Below, piece by piece: positions 53,787-62,732 of a DNA stretch of 64,000 nucleotides. The notes under the pieces are model-generated. The model did no database searches and was not told the DNA's origin. It worked only from the letters and a program-made list of their open reading frames with translations. A program made the translations under genes and the position numbers. The DNA is taken from positions 57,924 to 121,923 of the forward strand of contig NZ_CABVIR010000011.1 of the NCBI RefSeq assembly GCF_902498065.1, given 5' to 3'. Source of the DNA: Pseudomonas fluorescens (lineage in GTDB: Bacteria; Pseudomonadota; Gammaproteobacteria; Pseudomonadales; Pseudomonadaceae). The number at the start of each line of letters is the position of its first letter. Position 1 is the first letter of the stretch.

Positions 53787-53880
53787 TGTTTGCGGCGATG
53801 GGGTTGTTATAAAGGTTGTTTGTTATTCCTCAAAAGATCATTGATTGATATTTATAGATCATTAATGAATATGAGCGGTC

Positions 53881-53965
53881 TTGTAGGGGCCGGCTTACCG
53901 GCGAAGACGCCCTTGAGCAATGCAGTGTTTTACGGCCGTCATCGCCAGCAAGCCGGCTCCTACAA
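53881..53965. repeat. REP pair (GCCGGC-core type)
   Basis: Inverted units TTGTAGGGGCCGGCTTACCG (left) and GCCGGCTCCTACAA (right) of the variant REP family using TGTAGGAGCCGGC instead of TGTGGGAGC. It lies between msuE and the small lipoprotein gene. Confidence 0.85.
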
Positions 53966-54078
53966 GGGGGAGTGATCCAGCCTCAATACCCACTATCGAG
54001 CGCGTTGATTTCTGCCCATCCAAAGGCGCGAGTAGCCTGTGTTCATTGCCCCGAACCCAGATGCCAGGACGCCACATC

Positions 54079-54348
54079 ATGAAACCTCTAATCGCCACTT
54101 TCTTGCTGCTCGCGGTCTCCGTTCTCGCCGGATGTGCCAGCCACGTGTCCCCGGAGTTGCGGCCTTACACCGCTGAAGAAACCCGGCAACTGGCGTTGGA
54201 ATCGCTGAATCGTCGCGGTTTGTCTTTCGATGAGTACCATGCGCAAAAAGCCGCATTGCTCGGTCAGCCGCAGAAATCTTTCCGTTTCGACAAACAAGGC
54301 GAAATGAATGCCGAGCGCGCTGTTCAACTGCACGGCCGCCCAAGCTGA
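54079..54348 (+). CDS. Small putative lipoprotein
   Basis: An 89-residue protein with a lipoprotein signal: TFLLLAVSVLAGC, with the lipobox LAGC and Cys at about residue 19. The mature part is short, hydrophilic and partly helical (ELRPYTAEETRQLALESLNR, then LSFDEYHAQKAALLGQP). The C-terminal half resembles an SHOCT-like region (RRGLSFDEYHAQKAALLG). Probably held in the outer or inner membrane. No homolog of known function recognised; no partner genes. Confidence 0.75.
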   Translation: MKPLIATFLLLAVSVLAGCASHVSPELRPYTAEETRQLALESLNRRGLSFDEYHAQKAALLGQPQKSFRFDKQGEMNAERAVQLHGRPS

Positions 54349-54446
54349 GCGACTGTACCGCTCGAAGTTTCCCCCAACTGTCCATGGGTTTCGCTGAAGG
54401 TGTGCGATAGGGTCAATACCTGACTGACCCTGATGGACTGCCACCG

Positions 54447-55061
54447 ATGACGCTCTCGTTCGATCTGCTGCTGGGCTTCGCCCTGTTTGCCCTCGTTACC
54501 TCGATCACCCCTGGTCCGAACAACACCATGTTGCTGGCATCGGGCGTGAACTTCGGCTTTAACCGCACCATCCCCCACATGCTTGGCATAACCTGCGGCT
54601 TTTTTGTGCTCGTGGTGGCGGTGGGTTTTGGTCTGGGCGCGGTGTTTCAAACCTATCCGTTGCTCTACACCGTGCTGCGCTACGTCGGCGCGGCGTATTT
54701 GCTGTACCTGGCATGGAAAATCGCGCATTCCGGGCCGGTATCCGATGGTCATAACGGTGAAAGCAAACCGATCAGCTACCTCGGCGCGGCAGCGTTTCAG
54801 TGGGTCAACCCCAAGGCCTGGATCATGGCCATCGGTGCAATCAGCACCTACACGCCGATGCAGGGCTATTTCACCAACGTCATCGTGATTGCGGCGGTTT
54901 TCGCCGTGATCAACCTGCCGAGCGTCGGCGTCTGGGCCGCGTGCGGCACACTGCTGCGCAATGTGCTCAAGGACCGCCGCTGGTTGCGCGTGTTCAATTG
55001 GGGCATGGCCGCGTTGCTGGTGATTTCGCTGTATCCGTTGTTGCTCGAAAGCTTTAGCTGA
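54447..55061 (+). CDS. LysE/RhtB-family amino-acid exporter
   Basis: A 204-residue inner-membrane protein with about six membrane segments and the family signature FALVTSITPGPNNTMLLASG near residue 20. Later motifs are AAYLLYLAWKIAHSG and GAAAFQWVNPKAWIMAIGA. It exports amino acids or related small molecules; the substrate is not predictable. Stand-alone gene. Confidence 0.9.
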   Translation: MTLSFDLLLGFALFALVTSITPGPNNTMLLASGVNFGFNRTIPHMLGITCGFFVLVVAVGFGLGAVFQTYPLLYTVLRYVGAAYLLYLAWKIAHSGPVSDGHNGESKPISYLGAAAFQWVNPKAWIMAIGAISTYTPMQGYFTNVIVIAAVFAVINLPSVGVWAACGTLLRNVLKDRRWLRVFNWGMAALLVISLYPLLLESFS

Positions 55062-55222
55062 CGCATTGCTTCATCCGGTTGCCCGATGCCTGTTAAGCTC
55101 GACTTCAGGAGCGTTCCTACGCACTTTTCAATGAAGTCGTACTTCTATTACGCATCCGATCAGGTATTGCTGGTTGACTGGTTCCCAGCACCTGATCCCG
55201 GAACAAGCTCTGCGAGTCTTTT

Positions 55223-56380
55223 ATGAATAAACGTCCGTTGTATTTCGACTACGCCGCCACCACGCCGGTGGATGAGCGGGTCATCAAGGTCATGGTCGAG
55301 TGTCTGGGGTTTGCCGGGAATTTCGGCAATCCTGCGTCCAGCTCCCATGCATTCGGCCAACAGGCCCGGCAATCGGTCGAGCAGGCGCGACTGCAAGTTG
55401 CCGCACTCGTGGGTGCGCAAGCGGAGCAGATCGTCTGGACTTCCGGCGCTACCGAATCGAATAACCTCGCCCTCAAGGGCGTAGCCCAGGCGCGCGGAGT
55501 GTCCGGCGGCCACATCATCACCAGCCAGATCGAACACAAGGCAATTCTCGACACCGCGAAGCAATTGCAGGATGCCGGCGTTGCCGTGACGTATCTGGTG
55601 CCCGACGCGCAAGGTTTGATTACCCCGCAAGCGGTCAGCGAAGCGCTGCGCGAGGACACCTTTCTGGTGTCGCTGATGCTGGTCAATAACGAATTGGGCA
55701 CGGTCAATGACATCGCGGCCATCGGCGAGGTCGTGCGGGCCCGCGAGGCGTTGTTCCATGTCGACGCCGCTCAGGGCGCGGGAAAAGTGGCGATCGACCT
55801 GGCGCACTTGCCGGTGGACCTGATGTCGTTTTCGGCGCACAAGATCTATGGTCCCAAAGGCATCGGCGCGCTGTATGTCGGGCCTCGAGCGCAACAGCGT
55901 TTGCAGGCACAGATTCACGGTGGAGGCCATGAAGGTGGCTTGCGCTCCGGGACCCTCGCGACGCACCAGATTGCTGCCATGGGCGTGGCGTTCGCCTTGG
56001 CCGCGCAACTGTTCGATGAAGAGAAAGCCACTATCGCGCGTCTGCGGGAGCGCTTGCTTGAACACCTGCTGAGTATTCCCGGCGTTCGCCTCAATGGCAG
56101 TGCGACCCAGCGCATCCCTCACACCTTGAGCCTGACCTTCAGCGAAGGTGAGTTCAATTCCGCGGCGTTGAGCGCCTCGATCGCGTTTTCCGCGACTTCG
56201 GCCTGCAACTCCGCGAGCAATGCTCCGTCCCATGTGCTGCTGGCACTGGGGCATGACGCTCGCTCGGCGGGCCGCACCATTCGCTTGAGCCTGGGACGTT
56301 TCACCACCGAGCAGGACATCGACCAGGCGGCCCAACTGATTAAGTCGGCCTGCGCCAGTGCTCCGGCATTCTGGCAATAA
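55223..56380 (+). CDS. Cysteine desulfurase (IscS/NifS family), aminotransferase class V
   Basis: A 385-residue PLP enzyme: YFDYAATTPVDERV at the N-terminus, TSGATESNN, the internal EHKAILD His, VDAAQGAGK, and the Schiff-base Lys in FSAHKIYGPKGIGALY near residue 205. The active Cys is in ATSACNSASNAPSHVLLALG near residue 327, in the long-loop arrangement of IscS. It releases sulfur from cysteine for Fe-S clusters or thio-modification. No isc, suf or nif genes adjoin it, so it is an extra, solitary copy. No good Shine-Dalgarno is visible. Confidence 0.88.
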   Translation: MNKRPLYFDYAATTPVDERVIKVMVECLGFAGNFGNPASSSHAFGQQARQSVEQARLQVAALVGAQAEQIVWTSGATESNNLALKGVAQARGVSGGHIITSQIEHKAILDTAKQLQDAGVAVTYLVPDAQGLITPQAVSEALREDTFLVSLMLVNNELGTVNDIAAIGEVVRAREALFHVDAAQGAGKVAIDLAHLPVDLMSFSAHKIYGPKGIGALYVGPRAQQRLQAQIHGGGHEGGLRSGTLATHQIAAMGVAFALAAQLFDEEKATIARLRERLLEHLLSIPGVRLNGSATQRIPHTLSLTFSEGEFNSAALSASIAFSATSACNSASNAPSHVLLALGHDARSAGRTIRLSLGRFTTEQDIDQAAQLIKSACASAPAFWQ

Positions 56381-56444
56381 GGCCTTAAGTGCCGACGTTG
56401 ATCGGCACTCAACAATAATGATGAAGTGATTAGCAGGAGACATG

Positions 56445-58253
56445 ATGAGTACGCAGCCTTCGATCAATGGGTCGGTGCCCGAGCGCCTGGCACACACCCG
56501 CGAGCTGATGAGTCGGGAGGGCATTCATGCCCTGCTGGTGCCGTCGGCCGATCCGCACCTGTCGGAATACCTGCCGGGCTACTGGCAAGGTCGGCAATGG
56601 CTGTCGGGCTTCCATGGCTCGGTCGGTACGCTGATCGTCACGCCGGACTTTGCCGGTGTCTGGGCCGACAGCCGTTATTGGGAACAAGCGAGCAAGGAAC
56701 TCAAAGGCAGCGGCATCGAACTGGTCAAGCTGCAACCGGGCCAGCCCAGCCCGCTGGACTGGCTGGCCGAACAAACCCCTGAAGGTGGCGTCGTCGCCGT
56801 CGACGGTGCGGTGATGGCCGTGGCCTCGGCACGCACGTTGGGCAGCAAGCTCGAAGAGCGCGGCGCCCGTCTGCGCACCGACATCGATCTGTTGAGCGAA
56901 GTCTGGAGCGACCGCCCGACGCTGCCGAACGAGCCGATTTATCAACACTTGCCGCCCCAGGCGACGGTCAGCCGTGGCGAAAAACTCGCCAACCTGCGTG
57001 AAGTGCTGAAAGAGCGGGGCGCCGATTGGCATTTCATTGCCACCCTCGATGACATCGCGTGGCTGTTCAACCTGCGCGGCGGCGATGTGTCCTTCAACCC
57101 GGTGTTCGTCTCGTTCGCGTTGATCAGCCAACAGCAGGCGACCCTGTTCGTGGCCCTGAGCAAAGTCAGCGCCGAGCTGCGCGCGATCCTTGAACAGGAC
57201 GGCGTGACCCTGCGCGATTACCGCGAAGTGGCCGACGCGTTGCGCGCCGTGCCGAGCGGCGCGAGCCTGCAAGTCGACCCGGCACGTGTCACCGCCGGTC
57301 TGCTGGATAACCTGGACAGCGGCGTGAAACTGGTCGAAGGCCTGAACCCGACGACATTGGCCAAATCGCAGAAAAGCCTGGCCGATGCCGAGCACATCCG
57401 TCGTGCCATGGAGCAGGACGGCGCGGCGTTGTGCGAATTCTTCGCCTGGCTGGAGTCGGCGTGGGGCCGCGAACGCATCACCGAGCTGACCATCGACGAA
57501 CACCTGACCGCAGCACGCACGCGTCGTCCGGATTACGTGTCGTTGAGCTTCAATACCATTGCCGCGTTCAACGCCAATGGGGCGATGCCGCATTACCACG
57601 CGACCGAAGAAGAACACGCGGTGATCGAGGGCGATGGTCTGTTGCTGATCGACTCCGGCGGTCAATACCTGGGCGGCACCACCGACATCACGCGGATGGT
57701 CCCGGTCGGTACGCCAACCGATGAGCAGAAGCGCGATTGCACGCGAGTATTGAAGGGCGTAATTGCTCTGTCCCGTGCGCAATTCCCTCGGGGTATTTTG
57801 TCGCCGTTGCTGGACGCCATCGCCCGCGCGCCGATCTGGGCGGAGAACGTTGATTACGGTCACGGCACCGGTCACGGCGTCGGCTATTTCCTCAACGTTC
57901 ACGAAGGCCCGCAAGTGATTGCCTATCAAGCTGTTGCTGCGCCGCAAACCGCGATGCAGCCGGGCATGATCACCTCCATCGAGCCGGGCACCTACCGTCC
58001 GGGCCGTTGGGGCGTGCGGATCGAAAACCTGGTGTTGAACCGTGAAGCGGGCAAGAGCGAATTCGGTGAGTTCCTGAAATTCGAAACCCTGACCCTGTGC
58101 CCGATCGACACGCGTTGCCTGGAGTCGTCGCTGCTGACTCAGGACGAAAAACAGTGGTTCAACGCCTACCACGCGGAAGTGCGCGAGCGCTTGAGCCCAT
58201 TGCTCGACGGTGCGGCCCTTGAGTGGTTGAACACCCGTACCGCCGCTATCTGA
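56445..58253 (+). CDS. X-Pro aminopeptidase (M24B family)
   Basis: A 602-residue metallopeptidase removing N-terminal residues linked to proline. Two creatinase-like N-terminal domains (about 1-150 and 155-310) precede the pita-bread M24 domain. The metal ligands are in LLLIDSGGQYLGGTTDITRM (two Asp), VDYGHGTGHGVGYFLNVHEG (His) and ITSIEPGTY plus VRIENLVL (two Glu). The length fits the long eukaryote-like aminopeptidase P form. ATG codons occur at 56442 and 56445; AGGAG is better placed for the second. The last eight bases overlap the convergent LysR gene. Confidence 0.92.
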   Translation: MSTQPSINGSVPERLAHTRELMSREGIHALLVPSADPHLSEYLPGYWQGRQWLSGFHGSVGTLIVTPDFAGVWADSRYWEQASKELKGSGIELVKLQPGQPSPLDWLAEQTPEGGVVAVDGAVMAVASARTLGSKLEERGARLRTDIDLLSEVWSDRPTLPNEPIYQHLPPQATVSRGEKLANLREVLKERGADWHFIATLDDIAWLFNLRGGDVSFNPVFVSFALISQQQATLFVALSKVSAELRAILEQDGVTLRDYREVADALRAVPSGASLQVDPARVTAGLLDNLDSGVKLVEGLNPTTLAKSQKSLADAEHIRRAMEQDGAALCEFFAWLESAWGRERITELTIDEHLTAARTRRPDYVSLSFNTIAAFNANGAMPHYHATEEEHAVIEGDGLLLIDSGGQYLGGTTDITRMVPVGTPTDEQKRDCTRVLKGVIALSRAQFPRGILSPLLDAIARAPIWAENVDYGHGTGHGVGYFLNVHEGPQVIAYQAVAAPQTAMQPGMITSIEPGTYRPGRWGVRIENLVLNREAGKSEFGEFLKFETLTLCPIDTRCLESSLLTQDEKQWFNAYHAEVRERLSPLLDGAALEWLNTRTAAI

Positions 58254-59166
58254 TCGGCTTGAGTTCAGGCGCTGACGCCAGCGCCTGACTCATGTAGTCG
58301 ACAAAGGCTATGACCCTGGCGGATTGGCGACGATTCGCCGGGGACACGGCATGCATCGGCAGTGACTGCGCGGTGTAGTCCTGCAGGATCGCGGTCACTC
58401 GCCCGGCCTGCAGATCTTCGCTGAATAGCCACACTGGCGACAGCGCAATTCCCATTCCCGCCAACACCATCTCGCGGATCGCCTCCGAGTTGTTGCTTTG
58501 CGCATTGCCCTTGATCCGCACGTCGTGACGTTGATTGTTCTTCTCGAACACCCATAAATTCTGACTGTTCAGCAGATTGAACTGCAGGCAATTGTGTCCG
58601 TTCAATTCTGCCGGGCTGTGCGGCTGGCCGTATTTTTTGAGATAGGCGGGCGCTGCGACGGTTACGCGGTGGGTGGTGCCGATGCGGCGGGCGATGAGGC
58701 CGCTGTCATTCAGCTCACCGATTCTGAACGTGACATCCAGCCCTTCGCTGACCAGGTCCTGATTTTGATCACTCAGTTGCAAGTCGATTTCTACGTCGGG
58801 ATGACGTTCGAGAAATTGCGCCAGGCGCGGGGCAATCTGCAAACGCCCGAAGCTGACTGAGGAGCCGATGCGCAGGTGACCGGCAATGCGCTCCCGGCCG
58901 GACTGGAAACTGTGCTCGGCCGCATCGACGGCTGAGAGGATTCGTCGACATTCGTTGTAGTACCGCAGACCTTCATCCGTCAGGCAAAGCTGACGGGTGC
59001 TGCGGGTAATCAGTTTTCCACCCAGCCTGGTCTCGAGCGCCTTCAACACTTTGCTGATGGTGGGCTGGCTGGTCTGCATCTCTCGGGCAACGGCAGAAAA
59101 GCTGCCGCGTTCGACGACCCTTACGAAGATCGCCATTGCATTGAGTTTGTCCACGGGATCTCTCAT
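58246..59166 (-). CDS. LysR-family transcriptional regulator
   Basis: A 306-residue regulator. Winged helix-turn-helix at residues 8-65 (LNAMAIFVRVVERGSFSAVA, TSQPTISKVLKALETRLGGK); ligand domain from about 95 (GHLRIGSSVSFGRLQIAPRL). It belongs to the CrgA-like branch often next to quinone- or aldehyde-active oxidoreductases. Divergent from the quinone-oxidoreductase gene at 59271, which is its probable target. The inducer is not known. Confidence 0.9.
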   Translation of the reverse strand: MRDPVDKLNAMAIFVRVVERGSFSAVAREMQTSQPTISKVLKALETRLGGKLITRSTRQLCLTDEGLRYYNECRRILSAVDAAEHSFQSGRERIAGHLRIGSSVSFGRLQIAPRLAQFLERHPDVEIDLQLSDQNQDLVSEGLDVTFRIGELNDSGLIARRIGTTHRVTVAAPAYLKKYGQPHSPAELNGHNCLQFNLLNSQNLWVFEKNNQRHDVRIKGNAQSNNSEAIREMVLAGMGIALSPVWLFSEDLQAGRVTAILQDYTAQSLPMHAVSPANRRQSARVIAFVDYMSQALASAPELKPIR

Positions 59167-59270
59167 TGATGCCAGACAGGCATGATCACTATAGCTATTT
59201 AGCGTCTTATCAGCATGGGGCGCTGGGGCGAAGATTTATCCCACAGCCACCTCTGACGGGAATATGCGAA

Positions 59271-60269
59271 ATGACTGACTCACTTGAAATGCGCGCTCTG
59301 ATTGTCGACTCGGCCAACGCGCCGCTACGCTTGGCTTCCATTCAACGGCCAGTGCCGGAAGCGGGGCAGGTGCTGGTGCGGATCAACGCCAGTGGGGTGA
59401 ATCCTCTGGATGGGAAGATTCGTTCGGGCCAGGCCGCTCATGCGCGTCAGCCATTGCCGGCGGTGTTGGGCATAGATCTGGCGGGAGCCATCGAGTCAGT
59501 GGGGGAGGGTGTCAGTGGATGGCTGCCGGGTGATGAGGTTTATGCCATGGCCACGGGAATTGGCGGTGCGCAGGGTTCGTTGGCGGAGTACGCCGCGGTC
59601 GATGCCAGACTGCTGGCGCGCAAGCCAGGCAATTTGAGTATGCGTGAGGCGGCGGGGTTGCCGTTGGTGTTGATTACGGCGTGGGAAGGGTTGGTGGACC
59701 GGGCGCGGGTGCGTGCGGGGCAAAAGGTGCTGATTCATGGCGGTGCGGGTGGTGTTGGGCATGTGGCCGTGCAAATTGCCCGCGCCTTCGGCGCCCAGGT
59801 GTTTGCCACCGGTTCTGCCAGGCATCAGGCAATCATCGAAAGCTTCGGCGCAACGTTTATCGATTACCGCCAGTCTTCGGTCGGGGAGTATGTAGCGCAA
59901 CATACGGATGGGGAGGGCTTCGATATCGTCTACGACACGGTGGGCGGCGAGACTCTGGATGCGTCATTCAAGGCCGCGCGGGTTTATCACGGCCATGTGT
60001 TGAGTTGCCTGGGGTGGGGGCAACACAGTTTGGCGCCGCTCTCGTTTCGTGGTGCAACCTATTCTGGCGTGTTCACGTTGTTGCCGTTGCTCACCGGTGT
60101 CGGGCGCGAGCATCACGGGGAGATTCTTGGTGAGGCCGCGCGCTTGATCGAGGCGGGCAAGCTGAAGCCGTTAATGGATCCTCGGGCGTTCACCCTGCAA
60201 ACCGCGGAGGCCGCCCATGAGCTGCTGGTTTCCGGAGCGGCTCAGGGGCGGTTGGTCATCGAGATCTAA
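59271..60269 (+). CDS. Zinc-independent MDR oxidoreductase (quinone reductase-like)
   Basis: A 332-residue medium-chain dehydrogenase/reductase. It has an N-terminal GroES-like domain with VRINASGVNPLDGKIRSG and LGIDLAGAIESVGEGV, and a Rossmann domain with VLIHGGAGGVGHVAVQIARA. The zinc-binding Cys/His set of alcohol dehydrogenases is missing, as in quinone oxidoreductases. NADPH is the likely donor. The start at 59271 is a compromise; the ATG at 59289 is an alternative. The stop overlaps the convergent isomerase gene by four bases. Probably regulated by the divergent LysR protein. Confidence 0.88.
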   Translation: MTDSLEMRALIVDSANAPLRLASIQRPVPEAGQVLVRINASGVNPLDGKIRSGQAAHARQPLPAVLGIDLAGAIESVGEGVSGWLPGDEVYAMATGIGGAQGSLAEYAAVDARLLARKPGNLSMREAAGLPLVLITAWEGLVDRARVRAGQKVLIHGGAGGVGHVAVQIARAFGAQVFATGSARHQAIIESFGATFIDYRQSSVGEYVAQHTDGEGFDIVYDTVGGETLDASFKAARVYHGHVLSCLGWGQHSLAPLSFRGATYSGVFTLLPLLTGVGREHHGEILGEAARLIEAGKLKPLMDPRAFTLQTAEAAHELLVSGAAQGRLVIEI

Positions 60270-60856
60270 CGCAGGGCTTCAATCACGAAGTCCAGTCGAT
60301 CCTGGCCGAAGAACAGCTGGTTATCGATGAACATGCTGGGGGCGCCGAACACGCCGCGTTGCACCGCTTTATCGGTGTTGTCCTTGAGCGCTGCCTTGAC
60401 GTCGTCATCGGCGGTCAGGGCCAGCACTTCATTGGCATCAAAGCCGTTCTGCGCCAGCACTGAAGCGACGGTCGCCGGGTCATCGAGGCTGCGTCCCTCG
60501 ACCCAAAGTGCTTTAAACAGGCAGTCGATGAATGCCTGAAAGCGCTCGGGATGGCGCAATTGCATGCCCGTGACGGCACGCATCAGCATCAATGTATTAA
60601 TGGGAAAGTGTGGATTGAACTTCAGAGGCACGCCATAACGTTTGGCGTAGCGGTCCAGGTCCTGAAACATGTAGCGGCCTTTGGCCGGAATGGTCGCGGG
60701 GGACGCGTTGCCGATGGCTTTGAAAACACCGCCCAGCAACATCGGAATGAAGATCAATTGGCTGTCGGTCTGCTCGCAGATTTTCGGCAGTTGGGTGTAG
60801 GCCAGGTAGGTGGCAGGGCTGCCGAGGTCGAAGTAGAACTCCACGGTTTTGCTCAT
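60266..60856 (-). CDS. 2-hydroxychromene-2-carboxylate isomerase family protein (DsbA fold)
   Basis: A 196-residue protein of the HCCA isomerase/kappa-class glutathione transferase family. It starts VEFYFDLGSPATYLAYTQLP, with the Ser that replaces the DsbA Cys, and ends with GVFGAPSMFIDNQLFFGQDR (cis-Pro loop). It probably uses glutathione to isomerise aromatic or unsaturated substrates. The ATG at 60856 fits the family start. It lies 36 bases after the SDR stop, probably one operon under the TetR protein at 61712. Confidence 0.87.
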   Translation of the reverse strand: MSKTVEFYFDLGSPATYLAYTQLPKICEQTDSQLIFIPMLLGGVFKAIGNASPATIPAKGRYMFQDLDRYAKRYGVPLKFNPHFPINTLMLMRAVTGMQLRHPERFQAFIDCLFKALWVEGRSLDDPATVASVLAQNGFDANEVLALTADDDVKAALKDNTDKAVQRGVFGAPSMFIDNQLFFGQDRLDFVIEALR

Positions 60857-60892
60857 GTTCAATGCGCTCTGTTTATTGTTATAGGGGAGGGC

Positions 60893-61621
60893 TTACCAGC
60901 GTTCGTTCCAGGGGCGCAGGTCCAGCTCGAAAGTCCAGGCGTCGCGGGGCTGACTGTGCAGGTACCAGTAGTTTTCGGCGATGTGCTCGGGATTGAGGAT
61001 GCCGTCCTGATCCTTGGTGGCGTACTTCTCGGGAAAGGTCTCACGGATAAAGTCGGTATCGATGGCGCCGTCGATGACGACGTGGGCAACGTGGATATTC
61101 ATCGGTCCCAATTCGCGGGCCATGCTTTGAGCCAACGCACGAATGCCGTGCTTGGCACCGGCGAACGCTGCAAAACCGGCGGCACCACGCAGGCCGGCGG
61201 TCGCGCCGGTAAACAGGATGGTGCCCCGTTGGCGCTGGGCCATGCGCTTGGCTACTTCACGGGCGTTGAGAAAGCCTGAGAAACAGGCCATTTCCCATAT
61301 CTTGAAATACTTGCGGGCGGTTTCTTCGAGAATGCTGCAAGGCACATTGGCGCCGATGTTGAACACAAATGCTTCGATGGGCCCGATCTGGTTTTCAATC
61401 TGCTCGACCAGCGCAATTACCTCCTCTTCCTTGCGCGCATCACAGGCAAAACCATGAGCTTCACCGCCCTCGGCGTTGATGGCGTCCACCAACGGTTGGA
61501 GTTTGTCCGCGCTGCGTCGGGTAACGCACGCGACAAATCCTTCTCGAGCAAAACGTTTGGCAATAGCGCCGCCCGTTGCATCACCGGCGCCGACAACCAG
61601 TACGACCTTCTTGTTATTCAT
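60893..61621 (-). CDS. Short-chain dehydrogenase/reductase-like protein with Phe at the catalytic Tyr site
   Basis: A 242-residue Rossmann protein. The cofactor motif is VVGAGDATGGAIAKRF near residue 10 (GxGxxxG pattern), with FNIGANVP in the place of NNAG. The catalytic stretch reads LFTGATAGLRGAAGFAAFAG followed by AKHG, so the usual YxxxK is FxxxK (codon TTC) and the Ser is Thr or Gly. It may still bind NAD(P) but act differently, or belong to an SDR branch with altered chemistry. First gene of the minus-strand pair, with two TetR-type operators in its promoter region. Confidence 0.83.
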   Translation of the reverse strand: MNNKKVVLVVGAGDATGGAIAKRFAREGFVACVTRRSADKLQPLVDAINAEGGEAHGFACDARKEEEVIALVEQIENQIGPIEAFVFNIGANVPCSILEETARKYFKIWEMACFSGFLNAREVAKRMAQRQRGTILFTGATAGLRGAAGFAAFAGAKHGIRALAQSMARELGPMNIHVAHVVIDGAIDTDFIRETFPEKYATKDQDGILNPEHIAENYWYLHSQPRDAWTFELDLRPWNERW

Positions 61622-61637
61622 GGTGGCTCCTTTGCTA

Positions 61638-61662
61638 AACGATCGTTAACTAAACGAACGTT
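61638..61662. promoter_or_regulatory. Twin TetR-type operators
   Basis: AACGATCGTT at 61638-61647 (perfect palindrome) and AACGAACGTT at 61653-61662, offset by 15 bases, both AACGNNCGTT. They lie between the divergent SDR and TetR genes and should control both. Confidence 0.82.
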
Positions 61663-61711
61663 ATGCTACGATTCGGCAAGCGTCAAGATGATCAACACTG
61701 AGGGCAAGACA

Positions 61712-62272
61712 ATGCGTTACTCGGCCAATCACAAACTGGAAACCAAACAGAAGTTGCTGGAAAGCAGTGCGGTGTCGGCGAAGAAGTCGGGTTTCGCAAC
61801 AGTGGGTGTTGATGCATTGATGAAAGCGATCGGCTTGAGTGGCGGTGCTTTTTACAGCCACTTTTCGTCGAAGGATGAGCTGTTCGCTTCAATTGTCGAG
61901 CGTGAGCTGGCTCAAAGTCTGGAGCGATTGGGGGCGGATCAGGACCGTGAGAGGCTCGAACGCTGCCTGAGGCACTATTTGAGTATGTCCCATGTTGAAC
62001 ACCCTGAATCGGGTTGTGCCTTGCCGGCATTGGGCGCGGAAATAGCCCGTTCAGACATATTGATTCGCCAGCAGGCGGAGAACTGGATTTGTCGGCTACA
62101 AGAGAGTTGGGCGCGGATTCTGGAGAGCGACAGCCTGGCATGGGCGATTCTGTCGCAATGCATCGGGGCGTTGGTTGTGGCGCGAATGCTGGCCACCCCT
62201 GACATCCAGCGTACGGTACTGAAGTCCAGTTACGATGAGATCAGCCGTCAGATCGCCGGTCCGCGGACCTGA
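61712..62272 (+). CDS. TetR-family transcriptional repressor
   Basis: A 186-residue regulator. The helix-turn-helix region is ESSAVSAKKSGFATVGVDAL, then GLSGGAFYSHFSSKDELF (residues about 15-60). The ligand domain contains PESGCALPALGAEIAR, typical of the NemR/YxaF-like branch that senses electrophiles through Cys. The ATG at 61712 has GAGGG upstream. Divergent from the SDR/isomerase pair with AACGNNCGTT operators between, so it likely represses them. Electrophile or quinone sensing is inference. Confidence 0.88.
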   Translation: MRYSANHKLETKQKLLESSAVSAKKSGFATVGVDALMKAIGLSGGAFYSHFSSKDELFASIVERELAQSLERLGADQDRERLERCLRHYLSMSHVEHPESGCALPALGAEIARSDILIRQQAENWICRLQESWARILESDSLAWAILSQCIGALVVARMLATPDIQRTVLKSSYDEISRQIAGPRT

Positions 62273-62281
62273 AGAGGCGGC

Positions 62282-62563
62282 CTATTTGCAGATGACAATC
62301 ATGCTGCGGCTGGTATAGCCAGCCGGGTTGAGACCAAACGGATAATCGCCAGGTTCTTCCACGCCATCCCCTGACTTCGCGATGACCTTGTATCCCTTGG
62401 GCGCGCAGGAGTTGGCTGCGCTGGTGTAACACTTATCCCAGGATGACGACAGTCCGGAACAGTTGATATGCAATCCTTTCTTGCCGCGTTTGGTATGAGT
62501 TTCCGAAGTCGCTGCGCAGCCCGCAACTGCAAGTACGGCGATCAGTAGCACAATTCGTTTCAT
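62282..62563 (-). CDS. Small putative lipoprotein with paired cysteines
   Basis: A 93-residue protein with lipoprotein signal RIVLLIAVLAVAGCAATSE (lipobox VAGC, Cys at about 15). The mature part has three or four cysteines (HINCSGLSSSWDKCYTSAAN, SCAPKGYKVIAKSGDG, terminal VICK), likely disulfide-bonded. The layout matches small secreted proteins of unknown function common in pseudomonads and enterics. It is convergent with the TetR gene and 9 bases from its end. Function unknown. Confidence 0.72.
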   Translation of the reverse strand: MKRIVLLIAVLAVAGCAATSETHTKRGKKGLHINCSGLSSSWDKCYTSAANSCAPKGYKVIAKSGDGVEEPGDYPFGLNPAGYTSRSMIVICK

Positions 62564-62732
62564 TGCTGTCCTTATAGCGTCCCCGGATCTTTGTGCCCGG
62601 GTCTGGCTGTGTTCGCTTAAGCTTGAAGCGTTCTGGTATCCCTGTCGTGAAAAATCCATGTCTGACACTGGGTTGCGGACCTAAACATGGCCTAATTGCG
62701 GGGTAAATACCAGACCTTCGTCAAATCCTGTA

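Noticed and set aside
55070..55222. Possible regulatory RNA ahead of the cysteine desulfurase gene
   Set aside because: A 150-base gap with no stable stem or Isc-type regulator site that I could identify by eye.
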